Shown here one piece after another: positions 1 through 8,281 of a DNA stretch of 25,564 nucleotides. The DNA lies in the NCBI GenBank assembly GCA_910585285.1, contig CAJUDL010000048.1:1-25564 (forward strand). The letters run 5' to 3'. Each line of letters starts with the position of its first letter. Within the stretch, counting starts at the first letter, position 1. The position numbers and the translations under genes are program-made. Source of the stretch: an uncultured Muribaculaceae bacterium. Lineage in GTDB: Bacteria > Bacteroidota > Bacteroidia > Bacteroidales > Muribaculaceae. Under the pieces are notes generated by a model that had not been told where the DNA came from, searched no databases, and was given only the letters and a program-made list of their open reading frames with translations.

Positions 1-1036
1 CATATTCATAGTCTATGGCCGCCTTTGTATTGGTAGTCTTTACATCTTCAAGTGATTTTCTCTCCTTGTGAAACTTATGTATCCGAGCTTTGTTCTGGTT
101 GAGCTCTCCTAATATTGTACTAAGTTGCCACTCAGTTATATATCGGATTGCACTACTTGCCGTTTTTTCATCGTAAATAGCGGCAATGGACATATCATCC
201 TGACTGCCTCTTTTACTGAGAATTGGCAAATCGGCTGCAAGAACATCCTCAACATTTTCCGGACTACTTTTATATGCAAGCTTTAGAACTTGTATATAGA
301 AATTTACCAGATTCTTATCTTCTCCAAAAGAATCATCGAGACCATCAGAACCTAAAAATACAGCAAATGGAAAATCTCCATCACCTTGAAAAGAGTACCT
401 GATCTTTTCACTTGCATAAGAATCACATAATGATGTTGTCTTATTTAAGAAGCAAGCATCATCCCACATGATTAGTTCTTTGGGACCTGTTTCTTGATGA
501 AATGAGAAGCATTTTCCGTCTCCAATTTGAAATCCAAACCAATATGATGGGGTTTGGACATACCCAATAAGGGTACACCCATAAACCTTGGCAAGCCTAT
601 TTTTATCTGTCAAATCCCTGTGGTATTCTTCCGGAACCATTGACATCTCTTCGGCAGAAATTGGATTTTCTTTAGCGTGAGCTTCTATCTTTTCACGCCA
701 TTTGGCTATTATTGAATTTCCAAGTTGACGAAGTGCATCAATATGTTTTTTTGAAGGTTGACCACAACATTCTCCATTGATACCATATTGTGTAAGGGGA
801 GCACCAACGAAAAAATCAGAAGGCATTTGTCTTACAAAAATGCGTATCAAGTCGGAACTCACTTCGCAAGCAAGTTCGGAACCAATATGACTCCTGTAGT
901 AACGCTCGCCTCCATGACCATCACTTACAAGAGCAATGGATAATTCTGGAGTTGATTCACTAAAGGAACAATCTTGGCAAACTTTATTGGATTTGATATG
1001 ACTGGCGCCTTGGCAGGTTTTATTGAATCCTTTCAT
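1..1036 (-). CDS. PP2C-family protein phosphatase of a TerY-P triad (3' end cut by window edge)
   Basis: The reading frame opens at an ATG two bases after the stop of the vWA gene and stays open for 345 codons to the window edge, so the C-terminus is missing. Metal-binding motifs of PP2C phosphatases are visible: LVSDGHGG (residues 37-43), YGCTLIG (152-158), IGDG (171-174), GSDGLDD (229-235) and SQDDMS (278-283). The acidic residues that hold the two metal ions are all present, so it should be an active cytoplasmic Ser/Thr phosphatase. Three early cysteines (C8, C20, C23) precede the fold. In TerY-P triads this enzyme is expected to reverse phosphorylation by the neighbouring kinase, with the vWA protein as likely scaffold or substrate. 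It is the last visible gene of the operon. Family assignment is firm; the partner relationship is inferred from gene order. Confidence 0.9.
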   Translation of the reverse strand, partial: MKGFNKTCQGASHIKSNKVCQDCSFSESTPELSIALVSDGHGGERYYRSHIGSELACEVSSDLIRIFVRQMPSDFFVGAPLTQYGINGECCGQPSKKHIDALRQLGNSIIAKWREKIEAHAKENPISAEEMSMVPEEYHRDLTDKNRLAKVYGCTLIGYVQTPSYWFGFQIGDGKCFSFHQETGPKELIMWDDACFLNKTTSLCDSYASEKIRYSFQGDGDFPFAVFLGSDGLDDSFGEDKNLVNFYIQVLKLAYKSSPENVEDVLAADLPILSKRGSQDDMSIAAIYDEKTASSAIRYITEWQLSTILGELNQNKARIHKFHKERKSLEDVKTTNTKAAIDYEY

Positions 1037-1038
1037 AT

Positions 1039-1776
1039 TTAATCCCAATCATCGTAGGATGATGAATCTGGTGCAGCAGCTGTGCTCGCTCCGTCAATAT
1101 TGTCAACGGCTTGATTAACATCCTTGATTACTTGGTCTTGTTTTGATGTGTCTCCAGCAGAACTGCTCTTGCTACCTATCTGAGAGGAGGTAACTGCTAC
1201 AATACGAATAATCTGTTTCAGTGCATCGATATTTTGAACCTTGATAACAGCTTCGCTGTTGCCCGTAAAACGTGCAAGTACGTCCAAGTCTGCATCATCA
1301 CCTATTGCAATGGCAATACGTATTGCATTCTTGAACCAGTTATTTCCTTGTATCGTCTGTAGTCCGCCATCGAAATTATCTGTAGGACCACCATCAGAAA
1401 GGAGGATGATTGCTGGGGCATAGGAGCCGCTCGCCGATTTCATATACCCGGAGCGGGAAAGCTTGGAATTGAGTTCAAGGCAAGCCTCGCCGAGTGAAGT
1501 CAAACCGCCAGCCTGAACATCAATCCACTTGAAATCCTCTACAGATTTAGGCTCATTGTACAGCCACTTGGTTCCGTTTGAAAACTCCAGAGCGGCTACT
1601 TTGATTTCTGCATCCGGGTTGGAAGAAGATATATCTTCCAACATCGGCAGTACGTTTACAATGGCGTCATTTACAGCGCCAATTTTGTTTCCAGACATAC
1701 TTCCTGATGTGTCAATCAAGAAGAACAGAGTCATGGTTCTGCGGGGTACGCTTACAGCGTCGTCAAGTAATGACAT
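1039..1776 (-). CDS. vWA-domain protein, TerY-like
   Basis: This 245-residue protein is a von Willebrand factor A domain with an intact metal-ion-dependent adhesion site: DTSGS at residues 22-26, Thr93 in GGLTSLGE, and Asp128 in LLSDGGPTD. The last 45 or so residues are Ser/Ala/Asp-rich, probably disordered and ending in an acidic tail. No signal peptide or membrane segment is seen, so it is cytoplasmic. Length and motif spacing fit TerY of tellurite-resistance clusters. It lies 14 bp after the kinase stop and 2 bp before the PP2C start, so the three genes are surely co-transcribed. In TerY-P systems the vWA protein is thought to be the metal-dependent platform for the kinase/phosphatase pair. 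That role comes from the family and is not visible here. Confidence 0.9.
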   Translation of the reverse strand: MSLLDDAVSVPRRTMTLFFLIDTSGSMSGNKIGAVNDAIVNVLPMLEDISSSNPDAEIKVAALEFSNGTKWLYNEPKSVEDFKWIDVQAGGLTSLGEACLELNSKLSRSGYMKSASGSYAPAIILLSDGGPTDNFDGGLQTIQGNNWFKNAIRIAIAIGDDADLDVLARFTGNSEAVIKVQNIDALKQIIRIVAVTSSQIGSKSSSAGDTSKQDQVIKDVNQAVDNIDGASTAAAPDSSSYDDWD

Positions 1777-1790
1777 GCGGTATATTATTG

Positions 1791-3053
1791 TTAATGAGTT
1801 ACTATTTCACAATTATATGTTTTGTCGAATGTAATCTTAATTCCGTTTTTAACGGGAGCACATTCGTTAGGCTGAACGATTTTCAGTTTGCCACTGGGAG
1901 TTTCGGCTGTCCAAGCATTGGGTGATATATTCTTGATGAGCATCATGGAGGGATCGTTAGGATTAACCTCAATCCGACAATCAGGAATATTGTCGTTGTC
2001 TATATAGAGAGCGGTCCCGGGTGTCAGTAGCAATTCTCTGTTTCCCATTTTCAGATGTGCCTTGACACCGACATCCTTCCGACAGTTCATACACTTACCA
2101 TCCTTTTCAACGAATGTCTCTTCCTTGCAGTGTGGACATACAACAAGACTGTCACGAAGACTGTTGATAAGTTTTTCCCAATTCTGTTCCAACATCCTTT
2201 CTTGTGGATTCTTCAGTTTCTCTTGACTGAACTCTCTTTGGAATGTTTCACGAAGTATTGCCGGGAAAGCAGGCCAACGGCGAATCACATTGTGATGAAT
2301 GCCCTGCACTGGGAGATTGCTTTTGTCGTTTTCGTCATAAATGAAAAGGGCCTCACTACCATAGAATTTTTTCTCAAAGCTCTCTGTCATGCACGGACAG
2401 CCTACGACCTTGGCTCCCTCAAAGGGATGGTTGGCATAGAAGAGCATAAAAAGTATAACTGACAATGAAAACCGATCGCTATACTTGTCAGGGATAGAAC
2501 CTGCAACGATTTCAGGTGCCATATATCTGGCTTTCCCCATTATACCGGACTTTTCTCCATGAGGCATAACATTGTCATTATCGCAGATAAGGACATCGCC
2601 GTTATTAGGATTTATAAAGAAGTTGCCATCGTTCAAATCTTGATAACTATAACCAAAACGATGTAGGAGCATAAAGCCATTACAAATCTTCATGGCAGCT
2701 GCTAACATCGCTGAATATGACTTGAACGACTTCTTTGCAAGAAGATAGTTCCCAAATTCGTAGTAGCCCTGAGGTCGCAATTTCATAACATAACCATAAC
2801 TACCTTTCTGGCGTTCAGTAAGGTATTCTGGCCAGAGAAACGCATCTGATGGAGCTCCTTGAATTACGTTATTCTGAAGATTCTTATAAAAATTCTTGTC
2901 TGGTGGATTGATATACCATTTAAGAGCTTTATCCTCTCCATTGAGTTTTACGAGATAGACTATTCCTTGTCCACCTCGTCCCAGCTCTTTAACAATGGAG
3001 ACATACCCACCATTGGTTAGACTGATTTTATCGCCTGCTTTTAATTCTGCCAT
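1791..3053 (-). CDS. Ser/Thr protein kinase with C-terminal zinc ribbon (TerY-P kinase)
   Basis: This 420-residue protein has a kinase domain at about residues 15-300. It has a glycine loop GRGGQG (25-30), a lysine in ALKW (K45), a catalytic loop YQDLNDGN (137-144) in place of HRDxxxxN, a metal-binding DND (158-160) in place of DFG, and an APE motif (179-181). The catalytic and metal-binding aspartates are kept, so activity is expected despite the unusual wording. A CPHC...CMNC zinc ribbon follows (C306, C309, C321, C324). The last 90 residues look all-beta and could be an FHA-like phosphopeptide-binding fold, but that is only a suggestion. The protein is cytoplasmic. The gene starts 6 bp after the membrane-protein gene and is followed closely by vWA and PP2C genes, the order that defines the TerY-P triad. 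Confidence 0.9.
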   Translation of the reverse strand: MAELKAGDKISLTNGGYVSIVKELGRGGQGIVYLVKLNGEDKALKWYINPPDKNFYKNLQNNVIQGAPSDAFLWPEYLTERQKGSYGYVMKLRPQGYYEFGNYLLAKKSFKSYSAMLAAAMKICNGFMLLHRFGYSYQDLNDGNFFINPNNGDVLICDNDNVMPHGEKSGIMGKARYMAPEIVAGSIPDKYSDRFSLSVILFMLFYANHPFEGAKVVGCPCMTESFEKKFYGSEALFIYDENDKSNLPVQGIHHNVIRRWPAFPAILRETFQREFSQEKLKNPQERMLEQNWEKLINSLRDSLVVCPHCKEETFVEKDGKCMNCRKDVGVKAHLKMGNRELLLTPGTALYIDNDNIPDCRIEVNPNDPSMMLIKNISPNAWTAETPSGKLKIVQPNECAPVKNGIKITFDKTYNCEIVTH

Positions 3054-3059
3054 AGGAGG

Positions 3060-4316
3060 TTATACTATTATACCTAATCCATATCCTATATAGGAAATAG
3101 CTTCGGTTACTTCATGTTCTGGATATTGATGTATTGTTATAAATTTCTTTTTGATTCTATTAAGAGTGTCAACTGACGGATTGCCTTCGGTCAACTCTGT
3201 CCAGTATCCTTCATCAGTCATAGTTTCAAGGAATGGACGAAGAAATTTTTTCTCTCTAAACACTTTAAAGTCGGCAAGAAGAGAAAGGAATAAACGTTCC
3301 TGGAGAATATTCTTACCTCTCTCATCAATAATCTTCTTAAAGAGACTTGCATATTCCTTTTTACCAATATTTTCACTCAAAATGATGTCTTTAATATCTT
3401 TCAGAGTTTCCTTCCCTCTGGCATTAGAGCATTGCTCTCTATATTTAATGGGATTGATAACCAGTGATTTTTTGAATTGTTCCAATTTCGAGATGATGTC
3501 TCCCGCTAAAATAGTTCCCAGCACTTTTGTTCCCTGCTTCTTGCCGAACATTAAATCAATTACAGTATATTGATTTACTGGCCATGAAGGGTTATAATTA
3601 TATCGTCTATCTGGACCACCATTTACTCTCTCATGTAAATAACGGTGATATAGTGCATTGGCTCCCCTTATAGAACTATATGTGTCTTCTTTGATCCGAA
3701 TTGCATTACAGGTGTTCACATTAATCTTATCCCAATCAAAGAATGTCACGATATTCCCCTTAATATAAATAATAAATAGAGGCGTAACTACAATAGCTCC
3801 AGAGTCCATGCTTAGTACAATATGCAAAAGAGAATTCCAGAGCCCTGCAGAGATTGGAATTTCCGTTGTGACTTTTATTTCAGTCCTTGAAAGGGAAGAT
3901 CCTGAAACCTCGTATAGTGATTTAGGAACATTTGGACATGCCCAGATGGTGCTTTTATCGAGCCCTCTTAACATTAATGAAGAGAGTTCTTTGAACAAGT
4001 GTATAATCCGTGGAGGTATTGTATTTGCATTTACAAAATCGTTAAACACATTCTCTAAATATTGCTTCCCTGATTCTACATCTGTGATTTCATCATAAGC
4101 TATGCTGGTTTTTGAAGACAAGGCATTCAAAAAAGAGTTCATCTTTTGAATAGACTCACAATTGATTCGTCTTTTTTCAGCAATAGATTGGTATAATTTA
4201 TAAATAATAAAGATTACTGCAATTATACCAGCCAGAATGGCCAATATCGGCAGTATCTCAGATATTAATGCAATTATAATTGCATTAATAATAAAAAAAC
4301 CAATCAGCTTATCCAT
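3060..4316 (-). CDS. Membrane-anchored protein of unknown family in the TerY-P operon
   Basis: I do not recognise this 418-residue protein. Residues 4-45 are strongly hydrophobic and probably form one hairpin of two membrane helices or one long helix. A basic stretch (about 47-51) and a long cytoplasmic region of roughly 365 residues follow. The soluble part has several beta-rich stretches (for example IVVTPLFIIYIKGNIVTFFDW, about residues 175-195, which could also be partly membrane-associated) and a charged helical C-terminal half. No nucleotide-binding or protease motif is evident. The start codon directly abuts the stop of the TerY-C-like gene (TAA then ATG), so translation is probably coupled. 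Its place between the zinc protein and the kinase suggests that it tethers or senses for the kinase/phosphatase pair. That function is inference. Confidence 0.75.
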   Translation of the reverse strand: MDKLIGFFIINAIIIALISEILPILAILAGIIAVIFIIYKLYQSIAEKRRINCESIQKMNSFLNALSSKTSIAYDEITDVESGKQYLENVFNDFVNANTIPPRIIHLFKELSSLMLRGLDKSTIWACPNVPKSLYEVSGSSLSRTEIKVTTEIPISAGLWNSLLHIVLSMDSGAIVVTPLFIIYIKGNIVTFFDWDKINVNTCNAIRIKEDTYSSIRGANALYHRYLHERVNGGPDRRYNYNPSWPVNQYTVIDLMFGKKQGTKVLGTILAGDIISKLEQFKKSLVINPIKYREQCSNARGKETLKDIKDIILSENIGKKEYASLFKKIIDERGKNILQERLFLSLLADFKVFREKKFLRPFLETMTDEGYWTELTEGNPSVDTLNRIKKKFITIHQYPEHEVTEAISYIGYGLGIIV

Positions 4317-4838
4317 TTAGAACCCTCCGCCATGAAGATCGAATGAAGAAGCCGCAGTGACCTCTCCCGACTGTCCGCATTTGGGACATTTAACAACACG
4401 TTGCCCATGCCAGCACATCACGGCACCACAAGAACAGAAAATAAACTGGTTGCTCTTACAATACGGGCAACCGGGATACTCCGCATCAAGTTCAATGGTT
4501 CCATGCACATGCTGGGAGTCATAACCTTCCCTCTGGGCTTTATCCCTATCAATAGGAAAAGCCCAGACAAACTTATAGGCACCACGGCGTATCTGGTCCA
4601 CCGTTACACCATAATATTTCTTGGTTTCAGGACAAACTGCCATTATAGCAAATGCCTTGTCACTGAGTTTGGTCATGGTTGCCAATTTTTTATCTGCCCA
4701 ACTCTCGGAGGCAGAGAGTAATAAAACAAAAAGCGTGAGAGTCTTCGCTGCTCGTCCCACATATAGAGGCTCTGACATTGCCCATCGAAGTTGAACGAAC
4801 AACATCAGATACCCACGCCGTATGGATAGATACACCAA
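4317..4838 (-). CDS. TerY-C-type metal-binding protein
   Basis: The 173-residue frame ends in a cysteine-rich module matching the TerY-C metal-binding domain: CPYC (C124, C127), CSCG (C135, C137), C142, then CPKC (C151, C154). Before it is a conserved-looking core, AFAIMAVCPETKKYYGVTV (about residues 62-80). In many systems TerY-C is fused to the vWA protein; here it is a separate protein and the first gene of the operon. The start is uncertain. ATGs at 4838, 4805 and 4778 give an N-terminus with a hydrophobic run (TLTLFVLLLSASES), whereas the ATG at 4676 gives a compact protein beginning MTKLSDKAF. I favour a short form on domain grounds but give the longest frame. It is directly coupled to the downstream membrane-protein gene. 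It probably binds zinc. Confidence 0.75.
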   Translation of the reverse strand: MVYLSIRRGYLMLFVQLRWAMSEPLYVGRAAKTLTLFVLLLSASESWADKKLATMTKLSDKAFAIMAVCPETKKYYGVTVDQIRRGAYKFVWAFPIDRDKAQREGYDSQHVHGTIELDAEYPGCPYCKSNQFIFCSCGAVMCWHGQRVVKCPKCGQSGEVTAASSFDLHGGGF

Positions 4839-5412
4839 ATCCTCATATCAAATAGACATGAAAAACTGGAGCATAGTATTCATACTCATGGGCGTTCTGT
4901 GTTGCCTCGCACTTGACTTCGATATTGAAACTGTCAGATTTCTATATGCCAAGAACAAAGCGCATAAAACGCCTTTATATGTAAATGAACCATCCAATAC
5001 CCGGTGTTAGTCCTCCTCTGAGGCACCATGTATCGCAGAGTTCAAGTGCAAAATTAGCAAAAATTTGGGAGGTGAGCAACTGATTTTTGAATAATCCACC
5101 GTGCTTGCTATGAGAATGTTGCGAAGAATGGACTCGTTGGTTTGTTTATGACTGATTTCAGCCCCTAAAGTGCGATTGGGAAACGGAGACAATATGTGCA
5201 TGAGTTACTGCTATCTCTTACTATTTTGGTCTAATGGAGATGGTATAATGTGGGATTTTATGGGAAAAGATGAGAATTGTGTCCAAAGAGGGTGATTTAG
5301 CAATTGAAATGAACGAACTTTGTTGTTGCACAATTCTTGCTACGCAAGCGCGAAGCGATAACGTCTAATGGCTTAAGGCTATTGTAATTTTACAGTCTAA
5401 ACACTTTTGAAT
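4839..5412. other. Divergent intergenic region between TerY-P operon and mobilization module
   Basis: About 570 bp separate the two outward-reading gene sets. The minus-strand promoter at 5049-5080 lies inside it, leaving a leader of about 200 nt before the first candidate ATG of the TerY-C-like gene. A plus-strand frame at 4858-5010 would encode a 50-residue peptide with one hydrophobic segment (VFILMGVLCCLAL), but it lies in the antisense of that leader and I do not call it a gene. No clear promoter was found for the plus-strand gene at 5413; a TAATTTTA at 5385-5392 resembles a -7 box but has no good partner. No tRNA or repeat copy of the tRNA-Phe 3' end was found here. Confidence 0.5.
5049..5080 (-). 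promoter_or_regulatory. Bacteroides-type promoter for the TerY-P operon
   Basis: Read on the minus strand, GTTG (5080-5077) is followed after 20 nt by TAATTTTG (5056-5049), matching the Bacteroides consensus TTTG-N19/20-TAnnTTTG at all key bases but one. The start of transcription would fall near 5042. It is the only good promoter upstream of the five tightly packed minus-strand genes. Confidence 0.6.
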
Positions 5413-6372
5413 ATGATTGATAACCGGAATAATATTGATCCTGAAAGGAGCAAGGAAGATTTGAAGGCGTGGATGGATAGCCATCCGCAGGAGTATGGAG
5501 AGGTTGCTATGGAAATGGGTGATACTGATTTATTGGAGACATTTCTCATGGGGCAAGCAGCCTTTATTGCCTCTCCGGAATTTCAGAAACGGTTGGAGGA
5601 TATGATTGACATCGACAGCGTGAATGTTGATGAGCTTGTAGAGATCCTGCATCAGTCGGGGTTTACTGAACAGATGCTTACTAATTCGAATGGGGACGAG
5701 GATTGGGAGAAGTATCGTTTGCCTTTCGCTGCTTGGCTGAAATACGGTCGGTCTTCGGAAATGGTGATTGAGGACATTGAGGATGCAATCGCGTTGTCTG
5801 ACAATAGGCAAGCCAAATGGCAGCTTTCCAAGTTCCTTAAAGATGTCATGAAGCGTCTGGTCGGAACAAAACAGCGTTCATGCAAAGAATTGGGCGAGTA
5901 TCTCAATTACAAGAAATGCCTTGAAGGTGGTAATATTGCCGAATGGGCGTTAAGTGTGATTGATGACGTAGCGGAAGCCGCTCTTTCGCCTATCAAGCAA
6001 GCTAAGAAAGAGAAGTTTGTTGAGGATTTGTCTGCTATTGTAGCGACTCATGATCAGAATATGGTGAATCGTATTGGTGATTGGTTGAAGTATAATGTAC
6101 GCGGAATTGATGTAGCGCGTTTATACGTTGCGCTTATTGAAACTGATGAAATCAAGACTAATCTGACTGTTACCCGGTTCATGAATGCATTGAAAACCTC
6201 TTTCCCTGATGCCAAAATCGTAGGAACGCGACAAGTCCAAAAGGACGTTAATTCTCTCCAAAGCCTGTTACCTCACGGCAAGAGATATGGAAAAAACGAG
6301 CCTGAAAATCGTTTCGCAATTGACAAGATAAAGACCGAAGTTTTGCTGAAAAATCCTGAAAACCTCGACTGA
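5413..6372 (+). CDS. Hypothetical protein at the head of the mobilization module
   Basis: I do not recognise this 319-residue protein. I start it at the ATG at 5413 (MIDNRNNIDPERSKED) rather than at the TTG two codons earlier. It is acidic in its first half and mostly alpha-helical, with no signal peptide, membrane segment or cysteine motif. The helical pattern and conserved-looking tryptophans (for example DWEKYRLPFAAWLKYG and IGDWLKYN) suggest repeated helical bundles. The C-terminal third is basic. It reads in the same direction as the excisionase-like, DUF3987 and mob genes but is separated from them by 160 bp with its own regulatory signals. Its neighbourhood suggests an accessory protein of the mobile element; no biochemical role can be proposed. 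Confidence 0.75.
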   Translation: MIDNRNNIDPERSKEDLKAWMDSHPQEYGEVAMEMGDTDLLETFLMGQAAFIASPEFQKRLEDMIDIDSVNVDELVEILHQSGFTEQMLTNSNGDEDWEKYRLPFAAWLKYGRSSEMVIEDIEDAIALSDNRQAKWQLSKFLKDVMKRLVGTKQRSCKELGEYLNYKKCLEGGNIAEWALSVIDDVAEAALSPIKQAKKEKFVEDLSAIVATHDQNMVNRIGDWLKYNVRGIDVARLYVALIETDEIKTNLTVTRFMNALKTSFPDAKIVGTRQVQKDVNSLQSLLPHGKRYGKNEPENRFAIDKIKTEVLLKNPENLD

Positions 6373-6460
6373 AATAACCCCTTTTCAATTCGTTTGATTC
6401 GTTTCTGGGTTCGCGACCTGAACGAATAGCTAATTCTTCTTATTTCAAAAAAATCCGCTA

Positions 6461-6527
6461 TACTTTTGCGCCATCGTTCCATTTCGGAACGGTGGCGTTT
6501 CCGTCTTAAGCCGTCAGCGGAACCGCC
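6461..6527 (+). promoter_or_regulatory. Promoter -7 box with operator-like inverted repeat before the excisionase-like gene
   Basis: TACTTTTG at 6461-6468 fits the Bacteroides -7 box; the -33 box is weak. Immediately after it, CGCCATCGTTCC (6469-6480) pairs with GGAACGGTGGCG (6486-6497) over 12 bp with one G-T pair and a 5-nt loop. The expected start of transcription falls inside this repeat, so it may be a protein-binding operator rather than a leader hairpin. A second possible pairing, 6494-6503 with 6518-6527, would exclude the first. Both lie just ahead of the start codon at 6534. Confidence 0.45.
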
Positions 6528-6533
6528 CAAACT

Positions 6534-6869
6534 ATGACGGTAATAGAAATAAATATGGAACACATTTTAGATATTCTCAATGAGGGTCGCGCCCACGTCA
6601 AAGTCGAGATGAGCGCCGAAGACCTCAAAGCCTTTTCCGATGATCTGATCCGTCGTGCAAAGGATGAACTCGGCTCAATGGTCGAGGCCGCAAAGAAGGA
6701 GCGTATGCTCACCAAAACCGAAGTAAAGGAACTCTTCGGCGTCTGCGATGCCACTCTTTGGCATTGGGCAAACAAGGGAATACTTAAACCCGTCAAGACT
6801 GGGAACAAAGTTCTCTATCCTGAATATGAAGTCCGCAAGGCTCTCGGAAATCGTAACCTTAACATCTAA
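6534..6869 (+). CDS. Excisionase-family helix-turn-helix protein
   Basis: This 111-residue protein has an N-terminal helical part (about 1-57) and a C-terminal MerR/excisionase-type winged helix-turn-helix (about 58-103). The latter has the pattern LTKTEVKELFGVCDATLWHWANKG followed by LKPVKTGNKVLYPEYEVRKAL. This layout (leader helix, HTH, 'W.. G.L.P...G....Y....V...L') is typical of small regulators in Bacteroidales mobile elements. It could be a recombination directionality factor or a repressor of the operon. A second ATG at 6555 (MEHILDILNEG) is an equally good start. The gene is 5 bp ahead of the DUF3987 gene, so the two are co-transcribed. An inverted repeat at the promoter may be its own binding site, which is inference. 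Confidence 0.85.
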   Translation: MTVIEINMEHILDILNEGRAHVKVEMSAEDLKAFSDDLIRRAKDELGSMVEAAKKERMLTKTEVKELFGVCDATLWHWANKGILKPVKTGNKVLYPEYEVRKALGNRNLNI

Positions 6870-6874
6870 CTGCT

Positions 6875-8281
6875 ATGAGAAACTACAACCCCAAGAGACC
6901 GCCTATACCGGCTTGTGGCTTGATAGAAGACGACTCGGATGAATTTGAAGAAGATCTCTTGTCTGATTCTCCTACTTTTCCCCTTGAGGTTTTTCCGGAA
7001 GGAATCCGCAATATCGTTGAAGCCTTTGAAGAATACGAGAACTTTAACGTAGACTTCACGGCAGCTTCAGTCCTGACGGTGTTTGCGGCAGCTATGGGCA
7101 ACACATGGTCAGTCCGTTTTATGACCGGATGGATTGACCGTCCGATAATCTACATGGTGCTTGTCGGTTCACCAAGCTGTGGCAAGACACCGCCACTGCA
7201 ACAGGCTGTCGCACCCCTGTTAAAGATAGACAGCGAATATGACCGGATATATTGCAAGGAGATGGAGGGTTACCGCAAATGGGAACGCATGTCAGCCAAG
7301 CAACGCGAGAAAAATTCATTGCCCGAGGAAATGGCTGTTCCTATCCGTAAATGTCATGTGGTCGTTGATTCAACAATAGAAGCACTGATCGGAGCGTTGC
7401 GTGACAATCCGCGTGGAGTTCTCACATACAAGGACGAGATAGACAGCCTTCTTTCCAACTTCAACCGCTATAACGGTTCTGATGAAGGCTACTTTCTAAG
7501 TCTCTTCAGCGGTACGCCATTCAAATATAGTCGAAAATCAAACAATGAGCATATTTTCTTGTCGAAACCGTATTGCTCTATAATCGGTACTACTCAGCCT
7601 GGACGTCTCGGTGAACAGTTCGGAGGGAAACGCATGTTGAATGGTTTTTCATCACGTTTCCTAAAAGTGTACCCCGAAATCAACGAAATGCCGGCATGGA
7701 ATGACACTGATATGCCAGATGATGTATTGGCACAATGGGATACAATAATCCGAAAGGTGGTAGGCTTTACTCCCACAACAGACCAAGAGGGAAATGTAAT
7801 CTCACATGAGCTTCCATTTTCTCCAGAGGCAAAAATCCGTGTGAACCGTTGGAAAATCGAGGTGAGCAATGCCGAATATTCCGCCACCGATTCAGATGCC
7901 GTCAGGGCACTATGTGGAAAACTTGAAACGTATCTTATACGTTTTTGCCTTGTTATCCAGATTATGAGAGGTATTTGTGATGGCGTATCTATGGAGCTAA
8001 TCGACATTGAGAGTGCGGAACGCGCAATACTGCTGACCGAATATTTCAGGACGATGGAAGAACGGATATCTCCGGAACTGGAGACCGGTATGCTTGATAC
8101 ACGATACACTGAACTGCTCGGAAATCTCGGGGACTCGTTTGCGACGAAGGAAATTTTGCGAGAAGCACAGAAACTCGGTATCTCACGTGCCTCAATATTC
8201 AGATTCTTGAAAGAAGGCGGCAGAGGTTTTATCACAAAAGACGCACATGGACGATATTGCAAAATCGATATATCCAAATGA
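6875..8281 (+). CDS. DUF3987-family P-loop ATPase (primase/helicase-like) of a mobile element
   Basis: This 468-residue protein matches the DUF3987 family common in mobilizable elements and prophages of Bacteroidota. A Walker A motif, GSPSCGKT, is at residues 98-105, and a Walker B-like motif, VLTYKDEID, is at about 182-190 with D187 and E188. Later conserved-looking stretches include the IIGTTQPG segment (a sensor-1-like position) and an arginine-bearing NGFSSRFLKVYPE. The C-terminal 60 residues look like a winged helix (FATKEILREAQKLGISRASIFRFLKEGG). Such proteins are believed to act in DNA replication of the element, by analogy with primase-associated helicases, but direct proof is scarce. 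The stop codon overlaps the first unit of the 8-nt repeat tract that follows, hinting that the tract and this protein may work together. Confidence 0.85.
   Translation: MRNYNPKRPPIPACGLIEDDSDEFEEDLLSDSPTFPLEVFPEGIRNIVEAFEEYENFNVDFTAASVLTVFAAAMGNTWSVRFMTGWIDRPIIYMVLVGSPSCGKTPPLQQAVAPLLKIDSEYDRIYCKEMEGYRKWERMSAKQREKNSLPEEMAVPIRKCHVVVDSTIEALIGALRDNPRGVLTYKDEIDSLLSNFNRYNGSDEGYFLSLFSGTPFKYSRKSNNEHIFLSKPYCSIIGTTQPGRLGEQFGGKRMLNGFSSRFLKVYPEINEMPAWNDTDMPDDVLAQWDTIIRKVVGFTPTTDQEGNVISHELPFSPEAKIRVNRWKIEVSNAEYSATDSDAVRALCGKLETYLIRFCLVIQIMRGICDGVSMELIDIESAERAILLTEYFRTMEERISPELETGMLDTRYTELLGNLGDSFATKEILREAQKLGISRASIFRFLKEGGRGFITKDAHGRYCKIDISK

Noticed and set aside
4822..5010. Plus-strand frame with one hydrophobic segment upstream of the TerY-C-like gene
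   Set aside because: It lies antisense to the leader of the TerY-P operon, has no promoter or recognisable family, and short hydrophobic frames are common by chance.
5007..5201. Minus-strand 64-codon frame upstream of the TerY-P operon
   Set aside because: It spans the operon's promoter and shows no protein-like features.
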